Below, piece after piece: positions 8,430-17,812 of a stretch of DNA of 64,000 nucleotides. The notes under the pieces are model-generated. The model saw only the letters and a list, made by a program, of their open reading frames with translations, was not told where the DNA came from and did no database searches. Position 1 is the first letter of the stretch. Each line of letters starts with the position of its first letter. The position numbers and the translations under genes were made by a program. Location: NCBI RefSeq assembly GCF_900105165.1, contig NZ_LT629740.1, forward strand, positions 744,001-808,000. Reading direction: 5' to 3'. This DNA is from Mucilaginibacter mallensis. GTDB lineage: Bacteria; Bacteroidota; Bacteroidia; Sphingobacteriales; Sphingobacteriaceae.

Positions 8430-10058
8430 ATGAAAACTTCACTATTTTTCGCTCTGCTTATTTCGTTATTTGCAACGGCTACTTATGCAGGTAATACTAA
8501 AATGAGTGCACATACGCATAAACTTGCGGCAAACGAGGTATCTCTTGCCAATAATTACGATACCTATACCATTTCAACAGCTGAAGGGAATAACTTTATT
8601 GAAGTTTCCGGGGAAACTATGCTGGGCGACAAGCTAAAAGATGGTACCCTATTAAAAACAGCAAAACCCTCAATTAATGATCTAAAATCAACCGACCGGT
8701 GGCAAAAATGGCTCATCAGCAAACAAGCAAACGGTTATTTTACCATCATGAATCTCAACAGCGGTAAATACATAACCGCTTCTGCTGGCAAGTCAATTAC
8801 CCAGGCAAGGGCAAACCAAACTGACGCGCAATACTGGCAAATCATTAAAACACAAGGCAATTATTATAAGGTCATCAATAAAGGAAACGGACTGGTTATC
8901 AGTAATAACTCTTTACCAAAGGACAGTGCTTTAACTCAATCTGCCTATACTAATTCTGCCAGTCAGCATTGGAAATTAAACGCAATTGAGGCTGATAGCT
9001 ACCGCGATGATGCGGTCGTTGGCTTTTTTCAGCGTAATTTAGGTTCCAGCGCGTTTGATGAGGGCTCATCAATTCCACTTTATTATAGTCTGAATAAAGG
9101 GAAAGTATTATGGGTAACAGGCGATACTTTTTATAACCAGGTGGATGCCAAAGGCGAATTTGGCTGTAACCTGTACTTCCCTTATCATAATTCAGCGCTG
9201 CTGCAACCTGCAGATCACAGTTGGGATCCGGAAAAAACAAAGAACCTTATTTCAAGCGACGGGCCGCAGATCTTCCACCCTGCTGATCCAAAGAACCTCT
9301 TCTGGCCGGGCGCAGGTATTGAAGTAGGGAATAAAATATATGTGCATAATATTGAGGTAATTACCGGTACGCTAAATACTGTAAACCAATACCTGGGAGT
9401 TATTACCGAAACGGGCACTAACAATATCTCGCCCGTAAAAGTGGTTGCAGTACCCGGCATGACCGGCCAAACTGCCATTGTTTACACCGTAGGCATGGTA
9501 AACCCCGGCGATGGCTTTATTTATGCGTATGGCATAGGCGGTTATATGGCTGCCAGTGTATTTGTTGCCCGTTTCGAGCCAGCAGCGCCAACTAAATGGT
9601 CGTTTTGGGATGGAAAATATTGGGCAGCTAAGCCAAGCGTTGCTGCAAAAGCGGTAGTGGCAAAGGCAACCACCAATAATATTGCAGTAGGCTATGTTAA
9701 TGGCAAGTTTTTGCTGATAGACATGGACTTTGGTTTTACCTGCGATGTCACCACCCGCAACATGTATTCTTCGGTTAGTGCAAATCCTACTGGCCCTTTC
9801 ATTAACAAAAAGGCTATCTACACCTTACCCGACTATAAACAGGGCCACGCTCCGGTATATTATAACCCAACCATCCACGCGGAGTTTAAAAATGGGCATA
9901 ATGAGTTGTTGATCGCCTACTGCATCAATTTTTATAACAGGAACGATGCTAAAAACACCACTTGCCTAACCCCATGCTCAAACCCTGATGGTTCGGAAGA
10001 TCCTAATGATTACCGTATAAAAGGCATCCGTGTGCCATATTCTCTTATAGGTTTATAA
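8430..10058 (+). CDS. Secreted RICIN-domain plus beta-propeller-like protein (DUF5005/DUF4185-like)
   Basis: The 542-residue protein has a signal peptide, then a ricin-type beta-trefoil at about residues 40-190 (repeated phrases such as NGYFTIMNLNSGKYI, NYYKVINKGNGLVIS and SQHWKL), then a region of about 340 residues that looks like a five-bladed propeller. The propeller part has WVTGDTF near residue 230, GAGIEVGNKIYVH and GHAPVYYNPT, patterns seen in DUF4185/DUF5005-type proteins that resemble glycosidase propellers. The trefoil probably binds sugars. Catalytic function is not established. The gene lies in the enzyme block, divergent from the GH2 gene. Confidence 0.65.
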   Translation: MKTSLFFALLISLFATATYAGNTKMSAHTHKLAANEVSLANNYDTYTISTAEGNNFIEVSGETMLGDKLKDGTLLKTAKPSINDLKSTDRWQKWLISKQANGYFTIMNLNSGKYITASAGKSITQARANQTDAQYWQIIKTQGNYYKVINKGNGLVISNNSLPKDSALTQSAYTNSASQHWKLNAIEADSYRDDAVVGFFQRNLGSSAFDEGSSIPLYYSLNKGKVLWVTGDTFYNQVDAKGEFGCNLYFPYHNSALLQPADHSWDPEKTKNLISSDGPQIFHPADPKNLFWPGAGIEVGNKIYVHNIEVITGTLNTVNQYLGVITETGTNNISPVKVVAVPGMTGQTAIVYTVGMVNPGDGFIYAYGIGGYMAASVFVARFEPAAPTKWSFWDGKYWAAKPSVAAKAVVAKATTNNIAVGYVNGKFLLIDMDFGFTCDVTTRNMYSSVSANPTGPFINKKAIYTLPDYKQGHAPVYYNPTIHAEFKNGHNELLIAYCINFYNRNDAKNTTCLTPCSNPDGSEDPNDYRIKGIRVPYSLIGL

Positions 10059-10079
10059 GAATTTTAAAATAATTCTTGT

Positions 10080-10097
10080 TTTGCTAAACCGGTTTTA
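10080..10097 (+). promoter_or_regulatory. LacI-type operator upstream of the GH38-like gene
   Basis: TTTGCTAAACCGGTTTTA is identical to the site at 1474-1491 and lies 44 bases before the ATG at 10142. An identical 18-mer at two locus promoters is strong evidence that it is functional. Confidence 0.7.
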
Positions 10098-10141
10098 TAT
10101 CTTTACAGGCCATGTAATTCTTATAAACCTCTTTTAATTAA

Positions 10142-12760
10142 ATGTTCCGGGATAAAATAATAGCTGTTAAGGGATGCTTCCGCTTTTGGGCGATTGTCAT
10201 ATTCGCGTTAATTGGGTTTAAGCAGCACGTGTATGCTCAAACAACGTATTTTATTGACGGCTACCATGGTGGTATCTGGGGGCATTACCCCGACTGGAAT
10301 ACCCGTTTCATGGCCGACCAGTTAAAACTGCACCCCAACTGGAAGATAAACCTCGAAATTGAACCCGAAACATGGGACGATGCAAAAGTTAAAGATTCCG
10401 CAGCCTATAATGATTTTCGGGCATTATTTGCAGATCAAAACTCCGCTACCCCCCGCATAGAATATGTTAACCCGGATTACGCCCAAAGCTATTTATTTGA
10501 TATAGAAGGCGAAAGTATCATCAGGCAGTTTTATTATGGTATAAAGATGGTAAAACGTCATTTTCCAACTGCGGTATTCCCGGCCTATTCATCAGAGGAA
10601 CCATGCTTTACCAGCGCTTTACCGCAAATATTAACGTCATATGGCTTTAAATACGCTTCATTAAAAAATCCAAACACCTGCTGGGGCGGCTATACAACTG
10701 CCTATGGCGGCGAATTGGTAAACTGGGTTGGCCCGGATGGTACAAAGATCATCACTTCGCCCCGTTATGCAGTTGAGGCCTTGCAACCGGGCTCAACATG
10801 GCAAACTATCGCCGCCTACAATACCCCCGAATATGTTAAAGCTTGTTTTGCTGCGGGCATCAAGCACCCGGTAGGCCTGACTTTGCAGGACGCGGGTTGG
10901 AAACAGGGACCGATAATAAAGGATAATAATCAATCCGTAGTATCTACCACATGGGCCGATTACTTTGAAAACATCGCCATAAAAAGCACTACCGATAACT
11001 GGAAATTTACACAGGAAGATGTATTGGTAAGCCTTGTTTGGGGATCGCAGATCCTGCAGCAGATAGCGCAGGAGGTACGTATCTCAGAAAATAAGCTCAT
11101 CAGCACGGAGAAGCTGGCTGCGATAACCAAAGTATATTCGGGCATCTCATACCCTCAAGCCGATTTTGACGCCGCTTGGAGGCCCTTATTGCTCTCTCAG
11201 CACCATGATTGCTGGATAGTGCCTTATAACGGCAGCAAAGGTAATACCTGGGCCGATAAGGTAGTAAACTGGACCAGCACCACCAATCGTATTGCCGATA
11301 GCGTGGTAAACCTCGATATTTCAATAGCTGCCAAAGGCAAAACTGTAGTTAATACTAAATTCATCAGGGTATATAATACTTTAGGTATTAGCAGGAATGA
11401 ACCAGTTGCCGTAACTATTCCGAGTGAATGGCAGGGTGAAGCGATCAGCGTTTTAACTAGCGCTGGTAAACCGGTAGCCTCGCAAATTGTGAGCGATTCA
11501 ACTTCAGCTGTTCCACAAATTGTTTTTAATGCTGATGTTCCCGCGATGGGTTACAATACATATCAGCTTAAACTACAAAAAGCACCCGTGGCTAAAAGTC
11601 TGACGGTCTCCATATTAAAGAACGGCGATTACAAGCTTGAAAGTGACCTGTATACTATCATCCTCGATCCTAAAAAAGGCGGCGCTATAAAAAGCCTCAT
11701 AGCCAAAATATTAAATAATAAAGAGTTTGTCGATCAATCAAACCCGCGAAACTTTAACGAACTGCGTGGTAATTTTTATAACGATGGCGGCTTTCATTCC
11801 AGTGCCGAAAATCCTGCCGTAATAAGCATTATTGAAAAAGGCCCCGAACGCGTTAAACTGCAAATAAAAGGTACAATAGATGGCAGTCCGTTCACCCAAT
11901 GGCTAACCATAGCACAGGGCCAGCGCCGGATAGATCTGCAGGTAAAGATCGACTGGAAGGGCAACCCCGGCATAGGCGAATACACCGAACCTGGAACTTT
12001 TAAGTTTACCAATAACAAAAAGGCTTTTTATAATGATAAGGAAAAGCTGCTGACCATGTTCCCGCTAAACCTGAAAGATCAAAAAGTATATAAAAACGCA
12101 CCTTTTGATGTACTTCAAAGCAGGCTGAAAAATACTTTCTTCACTACATGGGATAGCATCAAGAACAACATTATTTTAAACTGGGTAGATGTTACGGATG
12201 GTAACAATTGCTATGGCATGACTTTGCTAACCGATCATACCACCAATTACACCCATGGCGAAGATTTCCCTCTAGGCCTCACGCTTGAATATTCAGGAGT
12301 AGGCTTATGGGGTAGGGATTATAGCATAACAGGGCCAACCAATGTACATTATGCTTTGATACCGCATGCCGGCAAATGGGATAAAAGCGGCATATGGACT
12401 GAAGGTACTAAATGGAATGAGCCTTTGATCACCAAAGTACTGGACGCTGTCCCTGCAACTAATGACCTATCGCGATCCATGCTAAATATAAAACATACCG
12501 GTTACGATATCACCGCGCTTAATGCAGATGGCAATGATCTTACCATTCGCTTATTTAATGCAGAGGGAGATAATTCGCCACAAACAATAACTTTTGATGG
12601 CACTGCAAGTAAAGCGGAATTAGTTGAACTGAACGGGAAAAAGCGTGAAGAGCTAGCTATACAAAAGGATATTCCCGGCAAAACGTCTGTGATGGTAAGC
12701 ATGCCACGTTTCGGTATCCGCACCATAAAACTATATGCTATAACTAACAAGGATAAATAA
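10142..12760 (+). CDS. GH38-like alpha-mannosidase family protein with altered active site, secreted
   Basis: The 872-residue protein follows the GH38 plan: N-terminal catalytic domain, middle helical region with LLSQHHDCWIVPYN near residue 354, and C-terminal beta domains. Classical GH38 enzymes bind zinc through a HxD pair near the N terminus, the nucleophile Asp (QIDPFGHS region) and a His of the HHD motif. Here the first site reads GYHGGIWGH near residue 41, with Gly in place of the Asp, and the nucleophile region reads PAYSSEEPCF near 148. The HHD is kept. It is therefore a divergent branch whose chemistry may differ. The gene lies between the propeller and GH92 genes and has its own LacI-type operator. 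Confidence 0.7.
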   Translation: MFRDKIIAVKGCFRFWAIVIFALIGFKQHVYAQTTYFIDGYHGGIWGHYPDWNTRFMADQLKLHPNWKINLEIEPETWDDAKVKDSAAYNDFRALFADQNSATPRIEYVNPDYAQSYLFDIEGESIIRQFYYGIKMVKRHFPTAVFPAYSSEEPCFTSALPQILTSYGFKYASLKNPNTCWGGYTTAYGGELVNWVGPDGTKIITSPRYAVEALQPGSTWQTIAAYNTPEYVKACFAAGIKHPVGLTLQDAGWKQGPIIKDNNQSVVSTTWADYFENIAIKSTTDNWKFTQEDVLVSLVWGSQILQQIAQEVRISENKLISTEKLAAITKVYSGISYPQADFDAAWRPLLLSQHHDCWIVPYNGSKGNTWADKVVNWTSTTNRIADSVVNLDISIAAKGKTVVNTKFIRVYNTLGISRNEPVAVTIPSEWQGEAISVLTSAGKPVASQIVSDSTSAVPQIVFNADVPAMGYNTYQLKLQKAPVAKSLTVSILKNGDYKLESDLYTIILDPKKGGAIKSLIAKILNNKEFVDQSNPRNFNELRGNFYNDGGFHSSAENPAVISIIEKGPERVKLQIKGTIDGSPFTQWLTIAQGQRRIDLQVKIDWKGNPGIGEYTEPGTFKFTNNKKAFYNDKEKLLTMFPLNLKDQKVYKNAPFDVLQSRLKNTFFTTWDSIKNNIILNWVDVTDGNNCYGMTLLTDHTTNYTHGEDFPLGLTLEYSGVGLWGRDYSITGPTNVHYALIPHAGKWDKSGIWTEGTKWNEPLITKVLDAVPATNDLSRSMLNIKHTGYDITALNADGNDLTIRLFNAEGDNSPQTITFDGTASKAELVELNGKKREELAIQKDIPGKTSVMVSMPRFGIRTIKLYAITNKDK

Positions 12761-12770
12761 TTTAAATTGT

Positions 12771-12788
12771 TTTGCTAAACCGTTATTT
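12771..12788 (+). promoter_or_regulatory. LacI-type operator upstream of GH92
   Basis: TTTGCTAAACCGTTATTT shares the first 12 bases with the other operators; the right half is weaker. It lies 82 bases before the preferred GH92 start at 12870. Confidence 0.6.
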
Positions 12789-12869
12789 TTTGTATTATTG
12801 ATGATTATAACCAATTATAGTTTTTCAACAGAATTTTTGCGCTCCGCGGCCCGGAGCATTATTAGAAAT

Positions 12870-15194
12870 ATGATTAAAAGATACTTATGTTGTATTACGG
12901 CACTTTGTTCGCTTATGCTATCGGCAAACGCGCAGCAAAAAACGCCTGCTGATTATGTAAACCCCTTTATTGGCGCCAGTACCAGCGCTGCTGATGCAGG
13001 TATTTATCATGGTCTGGGTAAAACCTTCCCGGGCGCGGCTACGCCCTATGGCATGGTGCAGTTAAGCCCTAATACAATGACCGGCGGCGATAATGGTTCT
13101 GGTTATAGCTATGAAATTACCAGTATTGAGGGTTTCGACTTCACCCAAATGAGCGGTGTGGGATGGTATGGCGATCTCGGTAATTTTTTGGTGATGCCAA
13201 CCATCGGGAAAATGTACACCAACTCGGGCCGGTATACCGATAAAGAAAAAAATGGCTACCGCTCGCATTACCTCAAATCGAGTGAAAAAGCCTCTGCAGG
13301 ATATTATTCCGCCTTACTAACAGATTACAACATCAAAGCGGAAGCAACAGCCGCCCCTCATAGCGGGATGCTGCGCTTTACGTTTCCGCAAAACGGGCAC
13401 TCACGTATCCAAATTGACCTGGCGCGCAGGGTAGGTGGTACATCAACCTCGCAATATGTTAAGGTGGTTAATGATCATACTATTGAGGGCTGGATGAAAT
13501 GTACACCAGATGGTGGTGGCTGGGGTGATGGCGCAGGCCATGCCGATTACACCGTTTATTTTTACGCTGAATTTAGCAAGCCATTAAAAAATTATGGCGT
13601 TTGGAGCGCCGATATTCCCGATAGCTGGAGCCGCAAACTCGAAGATGTGGAAAGCAACAAATACCAGCAAGCCATTGCCAACGCGCAGATCTTAAAGGGA
13701 ATAAACGAAAAAGAAGGCAAACATTTAGGCTTCTACACCGAGTTTGCTACCAAGCCCAATGAGCAGGTATTGTTAAAAGCGGGCATTTCATTCATCAGCA
13801 TGGATGGCGCCAAAAATAACCTGCAAGCCGAGATCAAAGACTGGGATTTTGATGCGGTACACACCAAAGCAAAAGCGCTGTGGAATAAAGCGCTAACTAA
13901 AGTAAAGATTAGTGGCGGCACAAATGAGCAAAAAACAGTGTTTTACACTGCCCTGTACCACACCATGATAGATCCCCGCATTATTGAGGATGTAGATGGT
14001 AACTATCCCGGCGGCGACGGCAAAGCACATCGCTCTGAAAATTTCACCAAACGCACCATATTTAGCGGTTGGGATGTTTTCCGCAGTCAAATGCCCTTGC
14101 AAACTATCATCAACCCATCGCTGGTTAATGATATGATCAACTCATTGGTTACCCTGGCCGATGAAAAAAATAAAGATTACCTGGAGCGCTGGGAAATGAT
14201 GAATGCCTACAGCGGTTGTATGATCGGCAACCCGGCTGTTTCGGTTATCACCGATGCCTATGAAAAGGGAATCCGCAATTTTGATATACCTAAGGCCTAC
14301 CAATTATCAATAAACTCAGTTGAAAAATTCGGCAATGGTGAAAAAGGCTATACCCCCGATCCGCTGGGCGTATCGTATACCCTGGAATACGCTTATACCG
14401 AATGGTGCGTATCGCGTTTAGCAAAATCATTAGGCAAAACAGCCGATGAAACAAAATATGCCAAGAGAGGCGAAAGCTTTAAGAATATTTTTGATCCGGA
14501 GCATGGCTGGTTCAGGCCAAAGGATAAAGACGGCAACTGGGTGCCCTGGCCGGCCGATTCAGGGAGGATAAAGCCATGGTATGGCTGCATTGAAAGTAAC
14601 CTGTACCAACAAGGCTGGTTTGTACCACAGGATGTACCCGGCATGGTAAAACTAATGGGTGGTCGTGAAAAGGTAATCGCTGATCTGCAAAACCTGTTCG
14701 AAAAAACACCCGAAAACATGATGTGGAACGATTATTTTAATCAATCCAATGAGCCTGTTCATCATGTGCCATTCCTGTTTAACCGGCTGGGCGCGCCATG
14801 GCTAACCCAAAAATGGTCGCGCGCGGTTTGTCGCCGGGCCTATCACAATGGTGTTGAGGGTTTATGCGGTAATGAGGATGTTGGTCAGATGTCGGCCTGG
14901 TACGTACTGGCAGCCAGCGGTATACACCCGGTTTGCCCGGGCGATACAAGGCAGGAGATCACTAGTCCGGTGTTTGGTGAAATCACTTTCAAGCTCGATC
15001 CAAAATATGCAGCGGGTAAAACCTTTACGGTCATAGCCCATAACAATTCTGACAAAAACATTTACATACAAAGTGCTAAGCTGAATGGCAAAACATATCA
15101 GCATTGCTATATCGACTATAAAGATATAACAGCCGGCGGTACGCTTGAACTAACCATGGGGCCGCAACCAAACAAAAACTGGGGAATTAATTAA
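12870..15194 (+). CDS. GH92 family exo-alpha-mannosidase, secreted (first copy)
   Basis: This 774-residue protein is a calcium-dependent exo-alpha-mannosidase by family. The ATG at 12870 gives a proper signal peptide (MIKRYL...ANAQ), whereas an in-frame ATG 24 codons earlier adds an untypical leader. The start of the mature protein, YVNPFIG...GKTFPGAATPYGMVQLSP, is the GH92 N-domain signature. Later motifs are SGWDVFRSQMPL, SNEPVHHVPF near residue 626 (region of the catalytic acid Glu) and NEDVGQMSAWY near 670 (region of the base Asp). It shares the order with the following SGNH gene 9 bases downstream. A second GH92 lies at 30642. Confidence 0.9.
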   Translation: MIKRYLCCITALCSLMLSANAQQKTPADYVNPFIGASTSAADAGIYHGLGKTFPGAATPYGMVQLSPNTMTGGDNGSGYSYEITSIEGFDFTQMSGVGWYGDLGNFLVMPTIGKMYTNSGRYTDKEKNGYRSHYLKSSEKASAGYYSALLTDYNIKAEATAAPHSGMLRFTFPQNGHSRIQIDLARRVGGTSTSQYVKVVNDHTIEGWMKCTPDGGGWGDGAGHADYTVYFYAEFSKPLKNYGVWSADIPDSWSRKLEDVESNKYQQAIANAQILKGINEKEGKHLGFYTEFATKPNEQVLLKAGISFISMDGAKNNLQAEIKDWDFDAVHTKAKALWNKALTKVKISGGTNEQKTVFYTALYHTMIDPRIIEDVDGNYPGGDGKAHRSENFTKRTIFSGWDVFRSQMPLQTIINPSLVNDMINSLVTLADEKNKDYLERWEMMNAYSGCMIGNPAVSVITDAYEKGIRNFDIPKAYQLSINSVEKFGNGEKGYTPDPLGVSYTLEYAYTEWCVSRLAKSLGKTADETKYAKRGESFKNIFDPEHGWFRPKDKDGNWVPWPADSGRIKPWYGCIESNLYQQGWFVPQDVPGMVKLMGGREKVIADLQNLFEKTPENMMWNDYFNQSNEPVHHVPFLFNRLGAPWLTQKWSRAVCRRAYHNGVEGLCGNEDVGQMSAWYVLAASGIHPVCPGDTRQEITSPVFGEITFKLDPKYAAGKTFTVIAHNNSDKNIYIQSAKLNGKTYQHCYIDYKDITAGGTLELTMGPQPNKNWGIN

Positions 15195-15203
15195 TACATC
15201 ACA

Positions 15204-16610
15204 ATGAATAAAGGGAAAAAATTATTGCTTGGCTTAGCCTTTTCTTTTGGGGCACTAACCGCAGCAAATGCACAATCGGTAGCGCCTTTTAAAGCTGGCG
15301 ACAGGGTAGCTTTTATGGGGAACAGTATTACCGATGGCGGCCATTATCACGCCTACATCTGGTTATATTACATGACGCATTATCCTAATATGCGCCTGAC
15401 CATGTTTAACGTAGGCATTGGCGGCGATAATGTTAAGCAAATGAGCGACAGGTTTGAGTATGAGATCCTCAGTAAAAAACCAACCGTGATGACACTTACC
15501 TGGGGCATGAATGATAGCGGTTATTTTGAATGGTTCAAGCCGGATGCCGCTACTAATTGGGCCATAGCATCGGTAGATACAGCCAAAGCGAGGTATGCAG
15601 TGCTCGATGCCAAATTAAAACAACATCCTGAAATCAAAAAAATATTTATACTGGGTTCGCCTTATGATGAAAGCACTAAAAGCAATAAGAACCGCTACTA
15701 CCCGGGCAAAAGGGTTGCTTTCCAAAAGCTGATCGATTTTCAGCAGGAAACAGCTAAAAAGAACGGATGGCCTTATGTTGATTTTAATCATCCAATGACG
15801 GAGATCAACACAAAATGGCAGCAAAAAGATTCCTTATTCAGCTTAACCCCTAATGATCGCATTCACCCTGATTATGAAGGTCATATGGTTATGGCTTACC
15901 TATTTTTGAAAACACAGGGCCTGGCAAACAAACCGGTAGCTGATTTCAGCATCAACGCTAAAAGTAAAGCGGTTGCTAAAGCGGTTAATTGCAGCATCAC
16001 CAATGTTACCGGTACCGATGACAATATATCCTTTAATTATTTAGCTAACTCATTGCCATATCCTATGGATACTGTTGCGGTAGGTGGTGGCTGGGGAAAC
16101 CATAACAGGCAATCCGGCGCAACTAAGTATGTGCCTTTTACACAGGAGTTTAACCAGGAAGTGCTTGCCGTTAAAGGGTTAAAGGATGGGGATTATAAGC
16201 TGATAATGGATGGACAGGAGATAGGGCAATGGAGTGCAAAAGAGATAAGCGAAGGCATAAATCTTGCCGAACAAACCTATACGCCCGAATATCAGCAGGC
16301 ATTGGCTATCATGCACATGAACGAGGAACGCTGGGATATTGAACGCAGGCTTCGTAACTACGCTTATGTAGAATTCGATTTATTAAAGCAAAAAGGCTTG
16401 TTATACGCTGATAACAAGGCAGCCATGGATACCGTAATTCATGAATCAAAAAAGAACCCATTTATTAATGGCAACAAAGATAATTACATCAGAGCGCAGT
16501 ATAAGCCGGTACGTGATGCATGGCAAAAGGAGCAGGATGCACTGGTTGATGAAATATATGCGACCAACAAGCCTAAAACGCACAAAGTAACCTTACAATT
16601 AGTAAAATAA
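15204..16610 (+). CDS. SGNH/GDSL hydrolase, secreted (paralog of the gene at 3930)
   Basis: The 468-residue protein has a signal peptide and the full SGNH set: GNSITDGG near residue 39, GIGGD, GMND near 101 and DRIHP near 218. It aligns along its whole length with the protein encoded at 3930-5324, including the C-terminal motif NEERWDIERRLR, so the two arose by duplication. It probably removes ester groups from the glycan handled by this locus. It is 9 bases after GH92 and 13 bases before the next esterase gene, so the three are likely co-transcribed. Confidence 0.8.
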   Translation: MNKGKKLLLGLAFSFGALTAANAQSVAPFKAGDRVAFMGNSITDGGHYHAYIWLYYMTHYPNMRLTMFNVGIGGDNVKQMSDRFEYEILSKKPTVMTLTWGMNDSGYFEWFKPDAATNWAIASVDTAKARYAVLDAKLKQHPEIKKIFILGSPYDESTKSNKNRYYPGKRVAFQKLIDFQQETAKKNGWPYVDFNHPMTEINTKWQQKDSLFSLTPNDRIHPDYEGHMVMAYLFLKTQGLANKPVADFSINAKSKAVAKAVNCSITNVTGTDDNISFNYLANSLPYPMDTVAVGGGWGNHNRQSGATKYVPFTQEFNQEVLAVKGLKDGDYKLIMDGQEIGQWSAKEISEGINLAEQTYTPEYQQALAIMHMNEERWDIERRLRNYAYVEFDLLKQKGLLYADNKAAMDTVIHESKKNPFINGNKDNYIRAQYKPVRDAWQKEQDALVDEIYATNKPKTHKVTLQLVK

Positions 16611-16623
16611 TAAACCTTACACA

Positions 16624-17457
16624 ATGAGTATAAACCATATACCTGTTAAAACATTAATTGTAGCGCTGCTGTTTTTTGGGCTGCGATCTAATGCCGCCAC
16701 AGTTGATACGGCGCTAACCTACAGCGCTGCCATGCATAAAAATATTAAGGCAGTTGTTGTTAAGCCTGATGACTATTCAACCAGTAAAAAATTCCCTACC
16801 GTTTATTTACTGCATGGCGCGGGCGGTAAATATTCAGATTGGGTTACCAATGTGCCTGATAAGCAAACAGTTCAAAAACTGGCTGATCTGTACGATATTA
16901 TAGTGGTTTGCCCCGATGGTAACGTAACCAGCTGGTATTTTGATAGCCCGGTTGATCCGGCTTATAAGTATGAAACCTATATCTCATCAGAGTTGGTCAC
17001 TTATATCGATAGTCATTATGCTACTATAAAAGATCGTTCAAAAAGAGCTATCACGGGTTTAAGCATGGGTGGTCATGGCGCTTTATACCTGGCGTTCCGC
17101 CACCAGGATGTATTTGGCGCTTGTGGGAGCATGAGTGGGGGAGTTGATTTAACGCCGTTCCCGGATAATTGGGACCTGGCGAAACGACTTGGAAAATACA
17201 GCGAATACCCAAAAAGGTGGGAAGAAAATAGCGTGATAAATATGATCTATTTATTAACGCCCGATAAGCTGGCCATAACTTTTGATTGCGGCAGCAGCGA
17301 TTTTTTCTACCAGGTGAACAAAAATCTGCATGAAGCTTTGCTGGAACATAATATTCCGCATGATTTTACCGTACGCCCCGGTGCTCACACCTGGGAATAC
17401 TGGGGAAATTCAATAAATTATCAAATGCTTTTTTTTAGCCGTTTTTTTAAAAAGTAA
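16624..17457 (+). CDS. Alpha/beta-hydrolase esterase, esterase D/FrmB type, secreted
   Basis: The 277-residue protein has a signal peptide and an esterase D-like alpha/beta-hydrolase fold. The oxyanion segment is YLLHGAGG, the nucleophile elbow is GLSMGGHG near residue 147, acidic residues lie in TFDCGSSDFF near 220, and the catalytic His is in AHTWEYW near 254. Related secreted esterases remove acyl or feruloyl groups from polysaccharides. It is the third esterase of the locus and the last gene of the enzyme block before a hairpin and the next operator. Confidence 0.8.
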   Translation: MSINHIPVKTLIVALLFFGLRSNAATVDTALTYSAAMHKNIKAVVVKPDDYSTSKKFPTVYLLHGAGGKYSDWVTNVPDKQTVQKLADLYDIIVVCPDGNVTSWYFDSPVDPAYKYETYISSELVTYIDSHYATIKDRSKRAITGLSMGGHGALYLAFRHQDVFGACGSMSGGVDLTPFPDNWDLAKRLGKYSEYPKRWEENSVINMIYLLTPDKLAITFDCGSSDFFYQVNKNLHEALLEHNIPHDFTVRPGAHTWEYWGNSINYQMLFFSRFFKK

Positions 17458-17498
17458 GTAATAAATCCTTTTTTTTAATAACGTATTTATAAGCAGTA

Positions 17499-17551
17499 AG
17501 CGGCATATATTATTATAAAATGAATGAACCATTTAATATAAATATGCCGCT
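17499..17551 (+). terminator. Probable terminator hairpin after the enzyme block
   Basis: AGCGGCATAT (17499-17508) pairs with ATATGCCGCT (17542-17551), and the A/T-rich inner bases pair imperfectly. There is no long T-run after it, so intrinsic termination is likely but not certain. Confidence 0.45.
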
Positions 17552-17581
17552 GAAAATTATTTGATATTTTTTCAAATAAAA

Positions 17582-17599
17582 TTTGCTAAACCGTTTTTT
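17582..17599 (+). promoter_or_regulatory. LacI-type operator upstream of the first SusD gene
   Basis: TTTGCTAAACCGTTTTTT has the conserved left half and central CG. It lies 231 bases upstream of the SusD start, which implies a long leader in the 355-base gap 17458-17812. Apart from this site and the hairpin at 17499-17551, nothing else is recognisable in that gap. Confidence 0.6.
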
Positions 17600-17812
17600 A
17601 ATACTACATTAGTAGTAGATTCTGAAAATCTATTATAAACCAATTAATAAATATTATAACCGCTGCATCCTGAAAAATAAGTAAAGTGTAATAATAAGCC
17701 ACGGGTAGTTGCTTGATTGTTTGCCACTAATTATCTAAAAGGATGTTGTTTGATGTACTACTTGTTTACAAGAAATAAAAAAGTGCTTTGTCGTATTCTA
17801 TAACCAATTAAT

